From NCBI RefSeq assembly GCF_003269275.1, contig NZ_QLTS01000001.1, positions 558,001-622,000 of the forward strand: a stretch of DNA of 64,000 nucleotides, in the 5' to 3' direction. The translations under genes and the position numbers were made by a program. The notes beneath the pieces were generated by a model. It was not told the DNA's origin, ran no database searches, and saw only the letters and a program-made list of their open reading frames with translations. This document shows, piece after piece, positions 54,745-64,000 of this stretch (position 1 is its first letter; every line of letters starts with the position of its first letter). The stretch comes from Phascolarctobacterium faecium DSM 14760 (GTDB lineage: Bacteria; Bacillota; Negativicutes; Acidaminococcales; Acidaminococcaceae).

Positions 54745-54770
54745 TTAATTTGCCTCCTTATTACGTCAAA

Positions 54771-55061
54771 TTACATTCCTTCGAAAAGGGGAATCGTATT
54801 GCCTTCAGCAAGTTTCACGATTGCTTTCTTATAATCGGAACGTTTGCCAACGTATTTACCCATTCGTTTGGTTTTGCCAAATACGCGTACAGTATTTACG
54901 TTTAACACTTTTACTTTGAAAATTTGTTCAACTGCCTGGCGGATTTCCACTTTGTTGGCAGTCAAAGGAACTTGGAAAGTGTATTTGTTGTCTTGAAGCA
55001 TTACGGAAGTTTTTTCAGTAATGATCGGACGGAGTAAAATATCGCGAGGGTTAGCAGCCAT
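54771..55061 (-). CDS. rplW: 50S ribosomal protein L23
   Basis: 96 residues with [14 protein letters not shown] at the start and [20 protein letters not shown] in the centre; docking site for nascent-chain factors at the tunnel exit. Its ATG overlaps the rplD stop by one base. Confidence 0.98.
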   Translation of the reverse strand: MAANPRDILLRPIITEKTSVMLQDNKYTFQVPLTANKVEIRQAVEQIFKVKVLNVNTVRVFGKTKRMGKYVGKRSDYKKAIVKLAEGNTIPLFEGM

Positions 55062-55690
55062 TATGCGAGCACCTCCTCAATTTTAGCTACAGCGTCTTTT
55101 GCTAAGAACACTTTATTGTTATGAAGCAGATCAAAGCAGTTCAGGCAACCGTTGGAAAGTGCAGTGACTTTCGGAATGTTGCGTGAAGACAGCTCAACAT
55201 TTTCATTAGAACCGTCAGTGATGAGTAAAGCCTTTTTATCAGCTGCATCAAAAGCAGACAGCATAGTTACAACATTTTTAGTTTTAGGAGCATCAAAGCT
55301 CAAGCCCTCAACAACGATAAGTTCACCGGCAGCAACTTTTGCAGACAATGCACAACGAATTGCCAAACGACGAGCTTTACGGGGCATTTTTTTCGCATAA
55401 CTGCGAGGTTGGGGACCAAAAGTGGTACCACCACCTACCCAAATCGGAGAACGGGTAGAACCGCTGCGAGCGCGGCCGGTGCCTTTTTGTCTCCACGGTT
55501 TACGACCGCCGCCGCGAACCATACCGCGGGTTTTGGTAGCAGAAGTGCCTTGACGTTCAGCAGCCTGTTGCATAACAATTGCTTGATGTACAACAGCTTC
55601 ATTAAATTCAACGCCAAACACGAGATCATTCAATTCTATTTCTTCACCGGTAGCTTGACCGGAGATGTTATATACTGATAACTTCGGCAT
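55061..55690 (-). CDS. rplD: 50S ribosomal protein L4
   Basis: 209 residues. The extended tunnel loop shows [20 protein letters not shown] followed by [21 protein letters not shown] at 55690, nine bases after AGGAGG, is chosen over an in-frame ATG three codons upstream. L4 represses the S10 operon in Escherichia coli; no leader target was identified here. Confidence 0.97.
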   Translation of the reverse strand: MPKLSVYNISGQATGEEIELNDLVFGVEFNEAVVHQAIVMQQAAERQGTSATKTRGMVRGGGRKPWRQKGTGRARSGSTRSPIWVGGGTTFGPQPRSYAKKMPRKARRLAIRCALSAKVAAGELIVVEGLSFDAPKTKNVVTMLSAFDAADKKALLITDGSNENVELSSRNIPKVTALSNGCLNCFDLLHNNKVFLAKDAVAKIEEVLA

Positions 55691-55722
55691 TAGAAGCATC
55701 CTCCTTTCTTTCGCTTACGCTC

Positions 55723-56364
55723 TTATTTATTAGGTTTTACTGTTTCTTTGATTACAACAAAAGAACCAGCGGCACCAGGAATGGAGCCTTTGACCAAAAT
55801 AAGATTACGTTCAACATCAACTTTAGCAACAGTCAAACGTTGAACAGTTACTTGTGCATTACCCATACGGCCAGGCAATTTTTTGCCTTTGATAACTCTA
55901 CCGCCAGGACCGGAATGCATAGGACCCATGGAACCAGGTTCACGATGGGATTTGGAACCGTGCTTCATAGGACCACGAGCGAAATTGTGGCGCTTAATAG
56001 TGCCTGCAAAGCCTTTACCGCGGGAAATACCGGTTGCATCAATCAGTTCTCCAGCAGCAAAAATGTCAGCAGTGATTTGTTGGCCGACTGTATATTCAGA
56101 AGGAGCAGACAACCGCAATTCTTTGACAAATTTAACCGGAGTTACGCCGGCTTTGTCAAAATGGCCTTTCATTGGTCTGGTCATATGTTTTTCTTTAACT
56201 TCACCAAAGCCAAGTTGAACAGCATTATAACCGTCTGTTTCTTCGGTTTTATTTTGAACAACAACACAAGGTCCTGCTTCTACAACAGTAACAGGGATCA
56301 ATCTGCCGTCAGCTTCAAAAATTTGGGTCATACCAATTTTCTTGCCTAAGATTCCTTTAGCCAT
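55723..56364 (-). CDS. rplC: 50S ribosomal protein L3
   Basis: 213 residues: [30 protein letters not shown] at the start and the long loop [17 protein letters not shown] with [15 protein letters not shown] that approaches the peptidyl-transferase centre. Confidence 0.98.
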   Translation of the reverse strand: MAKGILGKKIGMTQIFEADGRLIPVTVVEAGPCVVVQNKTEETDGYNAVQLGFGEVKEKHMTRPMKGHFDKAGVTPVKFVKELRLSAPSEYTVGQQITADIFAAGELIDATGISRGKGFAGTIKRHNFARGPMKHGSKSHREPGSMGPMHSGPGGRVIKGKKLPGRMGNAQVTVQRLTVAKVDVERNLILVKGSIPGAAGSFVVIKETVKPNK

Positions 56365-56379
56365 TATTGCACCTCCTCC

Positions 56380-56691
56380 TTACAGTTTAATCTCGATATC
56401 TACGCCGGCAGGAAGGTCAAGACGCATCAACGCATCAACGGTCTTCGCAGTCGGTTCCAGAATGTCTACAAGTCTTTTGTGGGTACGCATCTCGAATTGT
56501 TCACGAGAATCCTTGTTTACATGAGGGGAACGCAGAATCGTATAGATATTTTTTTCAGTAGGAAGCGGAATAGGGCCGGAAACCTGAGCTCCGGTACGTT
56601 TCGCAGTTTCTACAATTTTTGCAGCACTTTGATCAAGCGCTTTGTGATCATACGCTTTTAAGCGTATTCTGATTTTCTGTGATTTTGACAT
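56380..56691 (-). CDS. rpsJ: 30S ribosomal protein S10
   Basis: 103 residues, starting [20 protein letters not shown]. The frame is open 29 codons further upstream, but AGGAGG lies just before the ATG at 56691 and the family starts here. First gene of the S10 cluster; also a transcription antitermination factor (NusE). No clear promoter was found in the 56692-56810 stretch. Confidence 0.97.
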   Translation of the reverse strand: MSKSQKIRIRLKAYDHKALDQSAAKIVETAKRTGAQVSGPIPLPTEKNIYTILRSPHVNKDSREQFEMRTHKRLVDILEPTAKTVDALMRLDLPAGVDIEIKL

Positions 56692-56807
56692 TAAATTTTT
56701 TCCTCCTAATCGCCCAGTTTCTAAGAACGGACATACTCCGTGAAAATCTCCCTGTCTAGCAGGCAAGCAACCTCTCACATCATCGCAGGGCCATGCAAAT
56801 AAACATA

Positions 56808-56842
56808 AGTAAATGAGGGGCTTTTATTAGCCCCTCATTCGG
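56808..56842 (-). terminator. Hairpin after tuf
   Basis: Perfect 11-bp stem AATGAGGGGCT / AGCCCCTCATT (56811-56839) with a 7-base loop. On the minus strand only a short T-rich stretch follows, so termination may be partial and some transcription may continue into rpsJ. Confidence 0.7.
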
Positions 56843-56856
56843 GATCTAATTAAAGA

Positions 56857-58044
56857 TTATTCGTTGATAGCAGCAACAACGCCAGCGCCAACAGTACGGC
56901 CGCCTTCGCGAATTGCAAAACGCAGACCAGGCTCGATTGCGATCGGAGTGATCAGCTCTACGTCCATGGTTACGTTATCGCCAGGCATTACCATCTCAAT
57001 ACCTTCCGGTAATTCAGTTACGCCGGTTACGTCTGTTGTTCTGAAATAGAACTGCGGACGATAGCCGTTGAAGAACGGTGTATGACGGCCGCCTTCTTCT
57101 TTCGTCAGTACATATACTTCTGCTTTGAATTTTGTGTGCGGATGGATGCTGCCGGGTTTTGCAAGTACTTGACCGCGTTCGATATCTTTACGGTCTACAC
57201 CACGCAGCAGGCAGCCGATGTTGTCTCCTGCTACTGCTTCGTCCAGTAATTTACGGAACATTTCTACGCCCGTTACTACTGTTGCTTTTTTCTCTTCTGT
57301 CATTCCTACGATCTCAATATTGTCGCCTACTTTGATGATACCACGTTCTACACGGCCTGTTGCTACTGTGCCACGGCCGGTAATTGTGAATACGTCTTCT
57401 ACAGGCATCAGGAACGGTTTGTCAGTTGCGCGTTCCGGAATAGGAATGTATGCGTCTACTGCGTCCATCAGTTCCATGATTTTTGCTTCGTATGCTGCGT
57501 CGCCTTCAAGTGCTTTCAGTGCAGACCCTACTACTACAGGAATGTCGTCGCCGGGGAAGTCGTAGCTGGAGAGCAGTTCACGTACTTCCATTTCTACTAA
57601 TTCGATCAGTTCCGGATCGTCTACCATATCTGCTTTATTCAGGAACACTACCATTGCAGGTACGCCTACTTGACGAGCAAGAAGGATGTGCTCACGAGTT
57701 TGCGGCATCGGGCCGTCTGCTGCGGATACTACGAGGATCGCTCCGTCCATTTGTGCTGCGCCGGTGATCATGTTTTTTACATAGTCGGCATGGCCCGGGC
57801 AGTCTACGTGTGCATAGTGGCGGGTTGCTGTTTCATATTCTACGTGGGAAGTGTTGATGGTGATTCCGCGTTCTCTTTCTTCAGGTGCTTTATCGATCAT
57901 GGAGTAATCCATGAATTCTGCGCCGCCTTTAGAAGCCAATACTTTGGTGATTGCTGCGGTCAGGGTTGTTTTACCATGGTCTACGTGACCGATGGTGCCG
58001 ATATTAGCATGCGGTTTTGTTCTTTCATATTTTTGCTTTGCCAT
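56857..58044 (-). CDS. tuf: Elongation factor Tu
   Basis: Carries aminoacyl-tRNA to the ribosome. 395 residues. GTPase motifs GHVDHGKT (19-26), DCPGHADY (about 81-88) and NKADMVDD (about 136-143) are intact, and domains 2 and 3 are complete up to VAAINE. This copy lies at the end of the str cluster; no second copy is in the window. ATG after GGAGG. Confidence 0.98.
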   Translation of the reverse strand: MAKQKYERTKPHANIGTIGHVDHGKTTLTAAITKVLASKGGAEFMDYSMIDKAPEERERGITINTSHVEYETATRHYAHVDCPGHADYVKNMITGAAQMDGAILVVSAADGPMPQTREHILLARQVGVPAMVVFLNKADMVDDPELIELVEMEVRELLSSYDFPGDDIPVVVGSALKALEGDAAYEAKIMELMDAVDAYIPIPERATDKPFLMPVEDVFTITGRGTVATGRVERGIIKVGDNIEIVGMTEEKKATVVTGVEMFRKLLDEAVAGDNIGCLLRGVDRKDIERGQVLAKPGSIHPHTKFKAEVYVLTKEEGGRHTPFFNGYRPQFYFRTTDVTGVTELPEGIEMVMPGDNVTMDVELITPIAIEPGLRFAIREGGRTVGAGVVAAINE

Positions 58045-58080
58045 TTATTTTTCCTCCCTTAAATTAGGTTTTACTTTATA

Positions 58081-60165
58081 TTAGGCTTGAGTGCCTTTGT
58101 TTTTGGCAATGATAGCCTCGGCAATGTTTCTCGGTACATCTTCGTAATGGTCAACTTCCATAGAGTAGTTGCCTCGGCCTTGAGTTTTAGAACGCAGGTC
58201 GGTAGCATAACCAAACATTTCGGAAAGCGGAACAAATGCGTTGATAACTTGAGCGCCATTGCGAGCTTCCATACCTTCGATACGACCACGGCGAGAGTTC
58301 AAATCGCCGATAACATCGCCCATGTAGTCCTCAGGAACAGTAACTTCTACTTTCATATAAGGTTCAAGGATAACCGGGTCGGCTTTAGTAGCGCCAGAAC
58401 GGAAGCCCATAGAACCTGCAATTTTGAAGGCCATTTCAGAAGAATCGACTTCATGGTAAGAACCATCATAAACGGTAACTTTGATATCAACCATTGGGTA
58501 ACCGGCAACTACGCCGTTTTCCATAGCTTCCTTAACACCGTTTTCGATCGGTCCGATGTATTCTTTCGGAATAGCACCGCCAACAACTTTGTTCTCAAAC
58601 AAGAAGCCTTCACCTGCTTCACGAGGTGAAATTTCCAACCAGCAGTGACCATATTGGCCTTTACCACCGGACTGACGTACAAATTTACCTTCGGACTTAA
58701 CAGATTTGCGGATAGTTTCACGATAAGCAACCTGCGGATTACCAACAGTACAGCCTACTTTGAATTCACGCAGCAAACGGTCAACAATAATGTCCAAATG
58801 CAACTCGCCCATGCCAGAAATGATGGTTTGTGCTGTTTCCGGATCAGTATGAACACGGAAAGTCGGATCTTCTTCTGCCAGTTTTTGAAGGGCAATGCCC
58901 ATCTTTTCCTGGTCAGCTTTAGTTTTAGGTTCAACCGCAACGGAGATTACCGGATCAGGGAATACCATGGATTCCAGAATGATCGGAGCTTTTTCGTCGC
59001 AGAGAGTATCGCCGGTAGTGGTATCTTTCAAACCTACTGCTGCTGCAATATCACCGGAATAAACCATGTCGATTTCTTCACGATGGTTGGCATGCATTTG
59101 CAGGATACGGCCAATACGCTCTCTCTTACCTTTGGTAGAGTTGTAAACGTAAGAACCGGAGCCGAGAGTACCGGAGTACACACGGAAGAAAGCAAGTTTA
59201 CCAACAAACGGGTCAGTCATAATTTTGAAAGCCAGTGCAGAGAACGGCTCGCTGTCGCACGACGGACGTTCGTCTTCTTCGCCGGTTTCAGGATTTACGC
59301 CTTTGATATGAGGAATATCAGTAGGAGCAGGCATGAACGCTACAACAGCATCCAGCAAAGGCTGTACGCCTTTGTTTTTGTAAGAAGAACCGCAGCAGAC
59401 AGGAGTCATTTTGCAAGCAATAGTTTGTTTGCGGATACCAGCCATAACTTCTTCTTCCGTCAGCTCTTCGCCTTCCAGATATTTCATCATCAGCTCGTCA
59501 TCGCTTTCAGCTACAGCTTCCATTAAAGCTTGACGGTATTCGTTGGCTTTTTCAACCATATCGGCCGGAATATCAACAAATTCTTCTTCTTTACCCAGAG
59601 CGTCGCTGTAAACGATAGCTTTCATTTTGATCAGATCGACCATACCCTGGAAGGTATCTTCGAAACCAATCGGTAATTGGATAGGTACAGCATTGGCATT
59701 CAAACGATCTTTCATCATTTGTACTACATTGTAGAAGTCAGCGCCGGTAATATCCATTTTATTTACATATGCCATACGCGGTACGCCATATTTGTCAGCC
59801 TGACGCCATACTGTTTCAGACTGAGGTTCAACGCCGCCTTTAGCGCAGAATACTGCAACAGAACCATCAAGTACACGCAGAGAACGTTCAACTTCTACAG
59901 TGAAGTCAACGTGACCTGGCGTATCAATGATGTTGATGCGGTGTCCATCCCATTGACAGGTGGTAGCAGCAGAAGTAATAGTAATACCACGTTCCTGCTC
60001 TTGAACCATCCAGTCCATGGTAGCGCCGCCATCATGGGTCTCACCGATTTTATGAACCCTACCGGTGTAGAACAGAATACGTTCAGTCGTAGTAGTTTTA
60101 CCAGCATCAATATGAGCCATGATGCCGATGTTTCTTGTTTTTTCAAGCGGAAATTGTCTGCCCAC
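58081..60165 (-). CDS. fusA: Elongation factor G
   Basis: Translocase of 694 residues. GTPase motifs AHIDAGKTT (about 18-26), DTPGHVDF (about 82-89) and NKMDITGAD (about 136-144) are present, followed by domains II-V with the domain-IV loop near the C terminus ([18 protein letters not shown]). GTG start after GAGGAGG. Between rpsG and tuf. Confidence 0.98.
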   Translation of the reverse strand: MGRQFPLEKTRNIGIMAHIDAGKTTTTERILFYTGRVHKIGETHDGGATMDWMVQEQERGITITSAATTCQWDGHRINIIDTPGHVDFTVEVERSLRVLDGSVAVFCAKGGVEPQSETVWRQADKYGVPRMAYVNKMDITGADFYNVVQMMKDRLNANAVPIQLPIGFEDTFQGMVDLIKMKAIVYSDALGKEEEFVDIPADMVEKANEYRQALMEAVAESDDELMMKYLEGEELTEEEVMAGIRKQTIACKMTPVCCGSSYKNKGVQPLLDAVVAFMPAPTDIPHIKGVNPETGEEDERPSCDSEPFSALAFKIMTDPFVGKLAFFRVYSGTLGSGSYVYNSTKGKRERIGRILQMHANHREEIDMVYSGDIAAAVGLKDTTTGDTLCDEKAPIILESMVFPDPVISVAVEPKTKADQEKMGIALQKLAEEDPTFRVHTDPETAQTIISGMGELHLDIIVDRLLREFKVGCTVGNPQVAYRETIRKSVKSEGKFVRQSGGKGQYGHCWLEISPREAGEGFLFENKVVGGAIPKEYIGPIENGVKEAMENGVVAGYPMVDIKVTVYDGSYHEVDSSEMAFKIAGSMGFRSGATKADPVILEPYMKVEVTVPEDYMGDVIGDLNSRRGRIEGMEARNGAQVINAFVPLSEMFGYATDLRSKTQGRGNYSMEVDHYEDVPRNIAEAIIAKNKGTQA

Positions 60166-60198
60166 TTTTTTATCCTCCTCGTTATAGGGATCGGGCCA

Positions 60199-60681
<483 letters not shown>

Positions 60682-60713
60682 TTATGGATTATCAATTCGT
60701 TGTGTAGACTTGA

Positions 60714-61097
60714 TTACTTTTTAGCTGCTTTAGCACGTTTAGCACCGTATTTAGAACGGGCTTGATTGCGGTTAGCAACGCCTGCAGTGTCAAGTGCACC
60801 ACGAATGATATGGTAACGCACACCAGGAAGATCTTTAACTCTTCCGCCTCTAATCAGGACAACGCTATGTTCCTGCAGATTGTGGCCGATACCAGGGATG
60901 TAAGCAGTAACTTCGATACCGTTAGTCAAACGTACACGAGCTACTTTACGAAGAGCAGAGTTAGGCTTTTTAGGGGTTGTAGTGTAAACCCTAGTGCAAA
61001 CTCCACGTTTTTGCGGGCATTCTTTCAATGCCGGGGCAGTGGATTTTACAGTCAAAACTTCTCTGCCTTTGCGAACCAATTGATTAATTGTAGGCAT
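60714..61097 (-). CDS. rpsL: 30S ribosomal protein S12
   Basis: 127 residues. The decoding-centre loops [20 protein letters not shown] and [16 protein letters not shown] are intact, with the lysines (in PKKPNS and GRVKDLP) whose substitution gives streptomycin resistance still wild type. Confidence 0.98.
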   Translation of the reverse strand: MPTINQLVRKGREVLTVKSTAPALKECPQKRGVCTRVYTTTPKKPNSALRKVARVRLTNGIEVTAYIPGIGHNLQEHSVVLIRGGRVKDLPGVRYHIIRGALDTAGVANRNQARSKYGAKRAKAAKK

Positions 61098-61169
61098 ATC
61101 GGCACCTCCTTCCGAATAAATAGATTTTAATGATTATAAAAATCCTTCAGCAAAGCTTCCAGATCCCTA

Positions 61170-61421
61170 TCAACCTTTGAGTATCGCGGCTGTCGCTGCA
61201 CCGACATGGATTCCGCAGGCTTTACCAAGTTCTTGCATTGTCGCTACTTTTTCTACATTCACCCGAGCTTCAGCGCAGGCATCAAGCAGTGGCTGCACAA
61301 CCCGGACATCTGCGTCATCAGCTATATAAACCGTCTTTGCAGTGCCTTTTTGAATCGCTTTAGCGGTTTGCTTGTTCCCGACAACTCGCTTCGTTGCTTG
61401 CTTTAACAACTCTACTGTCAT
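61170..61421 (-). CDS. L7Ae/L30e/S12e/Gadd45-family RNA-binding protein
   Basis: 83 residues in the kink-turn-binding fold related to archaeal L7Ae and the Bacillus YbxF/YlxQ proteins. The pattern AIQKGTAKTVYIADDADVRVVQPLLDACAEARVNV and GKACGIHVGAATAAI is typical. The position just before rpsL is the same as that of ybxF in Bacillus. ATG at 61421, seven bases after AGGAGG. It is first in the str operon. Confidence 0.93.
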   Translation of the reverse strand: MTVELLKQATKRVVGNKQTAKAIQKGTAKTVYIADDADVRVVQPLLDACAEARVNVEKVATMQELGKACGIHVGAATAAILKG

Positions 61422-61469
61422 CACAAACCCTCCTTGTAAAAGCGCATAGCTATCCCGAGATACTTACAT

Positions 61470-61498
61470 ATTGTAACACTGCCACTTGGCTGTGTCAA
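61470..61498 (-). promoter_or_regulatory. Promoter of the str operon with palindromic spacer
   Basis: Minus-strand TTGACA (61493-61498) and TACAAT (61470-61475), spacer 17 bases. The spacer plus flanking bases (61476-61495) forms an imperfect inverted repeat ACAC-T-GCCA / TGGC-T-GTGT. The 61499-61713 stretch is AT-rich with no recognised gene. Confidence 0.85.
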
Positions 61499-61713
61499 TA
61501 CTTTTTCTTGATTTTTTTACAAGCGCAAACCCGCATTAAACCGTGTTTTTTGTATTACACGGACCCTAGCGTTTCTTTTGCGTAACTTTGTAATATGTTT
61601 TACATGTTTTCTTTTGTTTTTGTAAACTTTTATTGTAACTATTTACGCTTTCGGCGGATATTTTTCATCTAATATTTCCTGGTTTTTCTAAAATTTTATT
61701 ACCCACTACCAAA

Positions 61714-61752
61714 AGAAAACGAAAAACCTCAAATTTTTTCAAATTTGAGGTT
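61714..61752 (-). terminator. Terminator after the outer-membrane protein gene
   Basis: Perfect 12-bp stem AACCTCAAATTT / AAATTTGAGGTT (61725-61752), followed on the minus strand by TTTCGTTTTC. Confidence 0.85.
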
Positions 61753-61783
61753 AATTTAAGTATTTATTAGCGTTCTATACCAC

Positions 61784-63511
61784 TCACATATACTTCAAAT
61801 AACTTAAATACACATTAAAACCACGATAGTTATTATCACTGCTAGTACCAGTTACAGCGCCATCCTTCATTCTGAACGTTTCAATGTCCAACGACAGTTT
61901 CTCTGAGCGCTCTTTAAAATATTGATCAAAACCAATCCCGAAAGTCGTCTTTCTGCGTTGATTAGTTGAAATATTCGTCAACGGATCATAGTTTTCACCG
62001 CTGCTATTTAGCCAATCTACCAACAAACGTATCCGTCTGTTATCTGGGATATCCTTTGACCACTGCAATCCATAATTCCTGCCACGTCTAGTTTCGTTCA
62101 TTCGATCAAAAGTAGCGTAACGCAAAGGATCTTCTTGAGTATGCCAATAGTACGCAGTAAAAAACTGAGTATTATCAGGCGCATAATTGAAGGTCAACTC
62201 CGGCTTAAATTGATGGCCAGAAGTATATTCCAAAGTATTTTCTCGGGTTCTTTCATAAGAAGTATGGGAAAGCCCTGCTAAAAATTGAAATTTTTTGTTC
62301 AAGTGTTGCCAACGCATTTCCTTAACCCAAGCATTTCCCGGTTCTACCCACATACTGGGCGTGAGGTCGTATCTACCTCCTAAAGTGTAATAAGTTCCGA
62401 AAATAAAGGTGTTTTTATCGTCACGATTATAATAATACCAAATAGCCGGTGTAAAATTTAATCCTTCTCCAAAACGTGCTTTCTCAACCAGATCTTCATC
62501 CATAACAGGATCAAATTCATGCAACGCATCTTTACCTGTTGGCAGATTTACCGCTAAAGAAAAAACCATTACATCATTCTTTTTAGCTTTTTTATGAAAC
62601 GCAACATTTAATGTAGTATCAGTCAGACAATTTACCTTACCATTATCATTGCTCCTATTATCAGAGCTGATAAATCCGGTTGCTAACCCATACTCCCAAG
62701 GCCTGGCCACAATATTATAATAGAAAGGCTGATAAAATTGATGTCCTTTATTTCCTTTATCATCACGCCAAGAATAATATTTGCTTTCTGTACCAAAACT
62801 GCTGCTCTTACGATCAGCTATGTCATAACCACGCTCATACTCTTTTAATAAATTCTGCACATACTCCAAATCATGTTTCAGCACTTCTAATCGGGCCTCT
62901 TTATCAGCTTCTTCCAACGCAGGGTCTTCCGCTATATTTTCATTATTCATTTTTAATATTAAAGCGTCTATCGTCTGGTTAAGAGCCACTATCGTAGTAT
63001 CTAAATCATTAAGCTCACTACTCAGCAGTTCTTCTTTATGGACCAACCCTTCATATATACCGTCATTATAAATTATATCTTGGTAGGCAAAATAACCTTT
63101 GCGGCCTTCCCCATAAACTTCAACGATTTTATTCAACTCATAATTTTTGCTTTCGATGTCCGTTTTCCGTTGTTGTATCTCCTGTAACCTGTTCTCTTTT
63201 CTATTATGCTCAAAGTTTGCATTGGCCAACTGTTTACGCAAACTATGCAGTTGCTGCCTCAAAGTGTTATTATAAACCTCTACTTCCACGTCAGTATTTT
63301 CTAGCGCAGCTATTTCCTGCTCTATTTTTTCAACGCCTGCTTTTGTTTCTGCGGTCGCAAAGGCTTTCTTCTGCTGCTCCTGTGCCGAATACTGAAGCAT
63401 ATCTGCAACATCTCTAACATTACTTGGCAACGTTACACCAGCCCAGCAAACATTAGCCGCAATAAGTCCGCAAAAAGCAGTTGAAGTCGAAACTATTAAC
63501 TTATTTTTCAT
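61784..63511 (-). CDS. Outer-membrane protein: periplasmic coiled coil plus beta-barrel
   Basis: Protein of 575 residues. A signal peptide covers about 1-25 (LIVSTSTAFCGLIAANVCWA, cut probably after the last alanine). Residues about 35-240 are a long heptad-rich coiled coil (QEIAALENTDVEVEVYNNTLRQQLHSLRKQL and following). From about 265 to the end the sequence alternates short aromatic strands (FQPFYYNIVARPWEYGLATGFIS, TFIFGTYYTLGG, TQFFTAYYWHTQ) and ends NVYLSYLKYM, consistent with an outer-membrane beta-barrel. I do not recognise the family. ATG at 63511 overlaps the stop of the upstream gene (ATGA); the open frame starting at 63583 would lie inside that gene. Confidence 0.75.
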   Translation of the reverse strand: MKNKLIVSTSTAFCGLIAANVCWAGVTLPSNVRDVADMLQYSAQEQQKKAFATAETKAGVEKIEQEIAALENTDVEVEVYNNTLRQQLHSLRKQLANANFEHNRKENRLQEIQQRKTDIESKNYELNKIVEVYGEGRKGYFAYQDIIYNDGIYEGLVHKEELLSSELNDLDTTIVALNQTIDALILKMNNENIAEDPALEEADKEARLEVLKHDLEYVQNLLKEYERGYDIADRKSSSFGTESKYYSWRDDKGNKGHQFYQPFYYNIVARPWEYGLATGFISSDNRSNDNGKVNCLTDTTLNVAFHKKAKKNDVMVFSLAVNLPTGKDALHEFDPVMDEDLVEKARFGEGLNFTPAIWYYYNRDDKNTFIFGTYYTLGGRYDLTPSMWVEPGNAWVKEMRWQHLNKKFQFLAGLSHTSYERTRENTLEYTSGHQFKPELTFNYAPDNTQFFTAYYWHTQEDPLRYATFDRMNETRRGRNYGLQWSKDIPDNRRIRLLVDWLNSSGENYDPLTNISTNQRRKTTFGIGFDQYFKERSEKLSLDIETFRMKDGAVTGTSSDNNYRGFNVYLSYLKYM

Positions 63512-64000
63512 TTCGCATCCATCCCCATCTTCTTTTTTACTAATCTGCAAAAAACAGCTTGTTCTGAAGGTAGGTTTTTCCATGTTACACTTGGATAGCG
63601 TTCTAAAAACTTATCCCAAATAACCGACTTACCATACTCGTCTAAAACATCATAATAAATCAAAAATATCTGCGCATAAGAATCAGGATAAAAAATTCCC
63701 CAATTTGATATTCTACCATCAGCTTCATCACTCCAGCTAAAATCGCCTGTTGATGTATTCAGTAAAACATTGAAAATAGCATTTTTAATATTATCGGCAA
63801 TGTTTTGATAATATTCATAGTTTATTTTTTTGTCTGCCTTTTGCGCCAAATATAAAAAACTGTTAATCCCGCCATAAGCTTCACAATTATCCATCAAATA
63901 TTTCACCGGGTAGTCTGGCATAGCAATAGTTAGTCCATCCACTTGCTGCAAATAGGAAATTGTGTATGCCATATCTTCTATTTGTTGCCAGTATTTCTTA
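63508..64000 (-). CDS. 3' part of a gene coupled to the outer-membrane protein; helical enzyme-like
   Basis: The frame is open to the right edge, so the gene begins beyond 64000; the visible 164 codons include the stop. The sequence is largely helical with aromatic clusters (YWQQIEDMAYTISYLQQ, DYPVKYLMDNCEAYGGINSFLYLAQKA, FSWSDEADGRISNWGIFYPDSYAQIFLIYYDVL), in the style of alpha/alpha-toroid glycan-active enzymes. Family not assigned. The stop overlaps the start of the outer-membrane protein gene (ATGA), so the two are made together, perhaps for export or trimming of a surface polysaccharide. Confidence 0.55.
   Translation of the reverse strand, partial: KKYWQQIEDMAYTISYLQQVDGLTIAMPDYPVKYLMDNCEAYGGINSFLYLAQKADKKINYEYYQNIADNIKNAIFNVLLNTSTGDFSWSDEADGRISNWGIFYPDSYAQIFLIYYDVLDEYGKSVIWDKFLERYPSVTWKNLPSEQAVFCRLVKKKMGMDAK

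Noticed and set aside
56692-56778. 29-residue N-terminal extension of S10
   Set aside because: S10 is strongly conserved from MSKSQKIRI onward, and AGGAGG precedes that ATG.
58645-59526. 293-codon plus-strand frame opposite fusA
   Set aside because: Antisense shadow of a highly conserved gene with strong codon bias; residue make-up rich in Phe, Ser and His, and no known motif.

Overview
The window looks like the chromosome of a diderm Firmicute of the class Negativicutes, possibly near Phascolarctobacterium/Acidaminococcaceae (genus inferred from memory of protein style, not searched). It combines Firmicutes traits (tRNA-sensing T-box leaders, a shared ECF vitamin-transport module next to truA-rplM-rpsI, the str-S10-spc-alpha ribosomal order) with a signal-peptide-bearing beta-barrel-type outer-membrane protein at the right edge. 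No tRNA, rRNA, CRISPR array, insertion sequence or integrase is visible.

Layout. 1-5.9 kb: minus-strand housekeeping genes (speD-speE for spermidine, yajQ, a membrane-anchored phosphoesterase, and a long glutamine synthetase behind a promoter, a palindrome and a leader terminator). 6.1-14.4 kb: holA, the DNA-uptake pair comEA-comEC, leuS with a leucine T-box, and an MFS transporter. 14.6-17.9 kb, plus strand: a phosphoesterase, two tandem EamA transporters and an orphan NifX-like protein. 17.9-23.2 kb: an AT-rich accessory island holding an AlwI-like restriction endonuclease and two adenine methyltransferases. 23.2-24.3 kb: a DUF2939 protein on the plus strand. 24.3-29.0 kb, minus strand: an amidase-like protein, a ComEC-like metallo-hydrolase, a patatin-like lipase, two DUF2589-type proteins, two small unknown proteins and an XRE regulator. 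I consider this run the best candidate for an undescribed system.

29.3-33.3 kb: CopA/CopZ copper export, an ECF S component and an unknown tail-anchored protein. 33.6-35.6 kb: leuA behind a second leucine T-box. 35.8-40.1 kb: rpsI, rplM, truA, ecfT, ecfA2, ecfA1. 40.3-42.2 kb: a VOC protein and a MATE transporter that interrupt the usual rplQ-ecfA junction. 42.3-61.4 kb: the complete alpha, spc, S10 and str clusters, all minus strand, from rplQ back to an L7Ae-like gene. 61.8-64.0 kb: a coiled-coil plus beta-barrel outer-membrane protein translationally coupled to the 3' end of an upstream gene that leaves the window.

Several starts were moved from the longest open frame to an internal codon with a well-placed ribosome binding site (glutamine synthetase, patatin, leuS, MFS, rpsJ, rplR, rpsQ and others). 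All functional calls come from reading motifs by eye; no database search was run.
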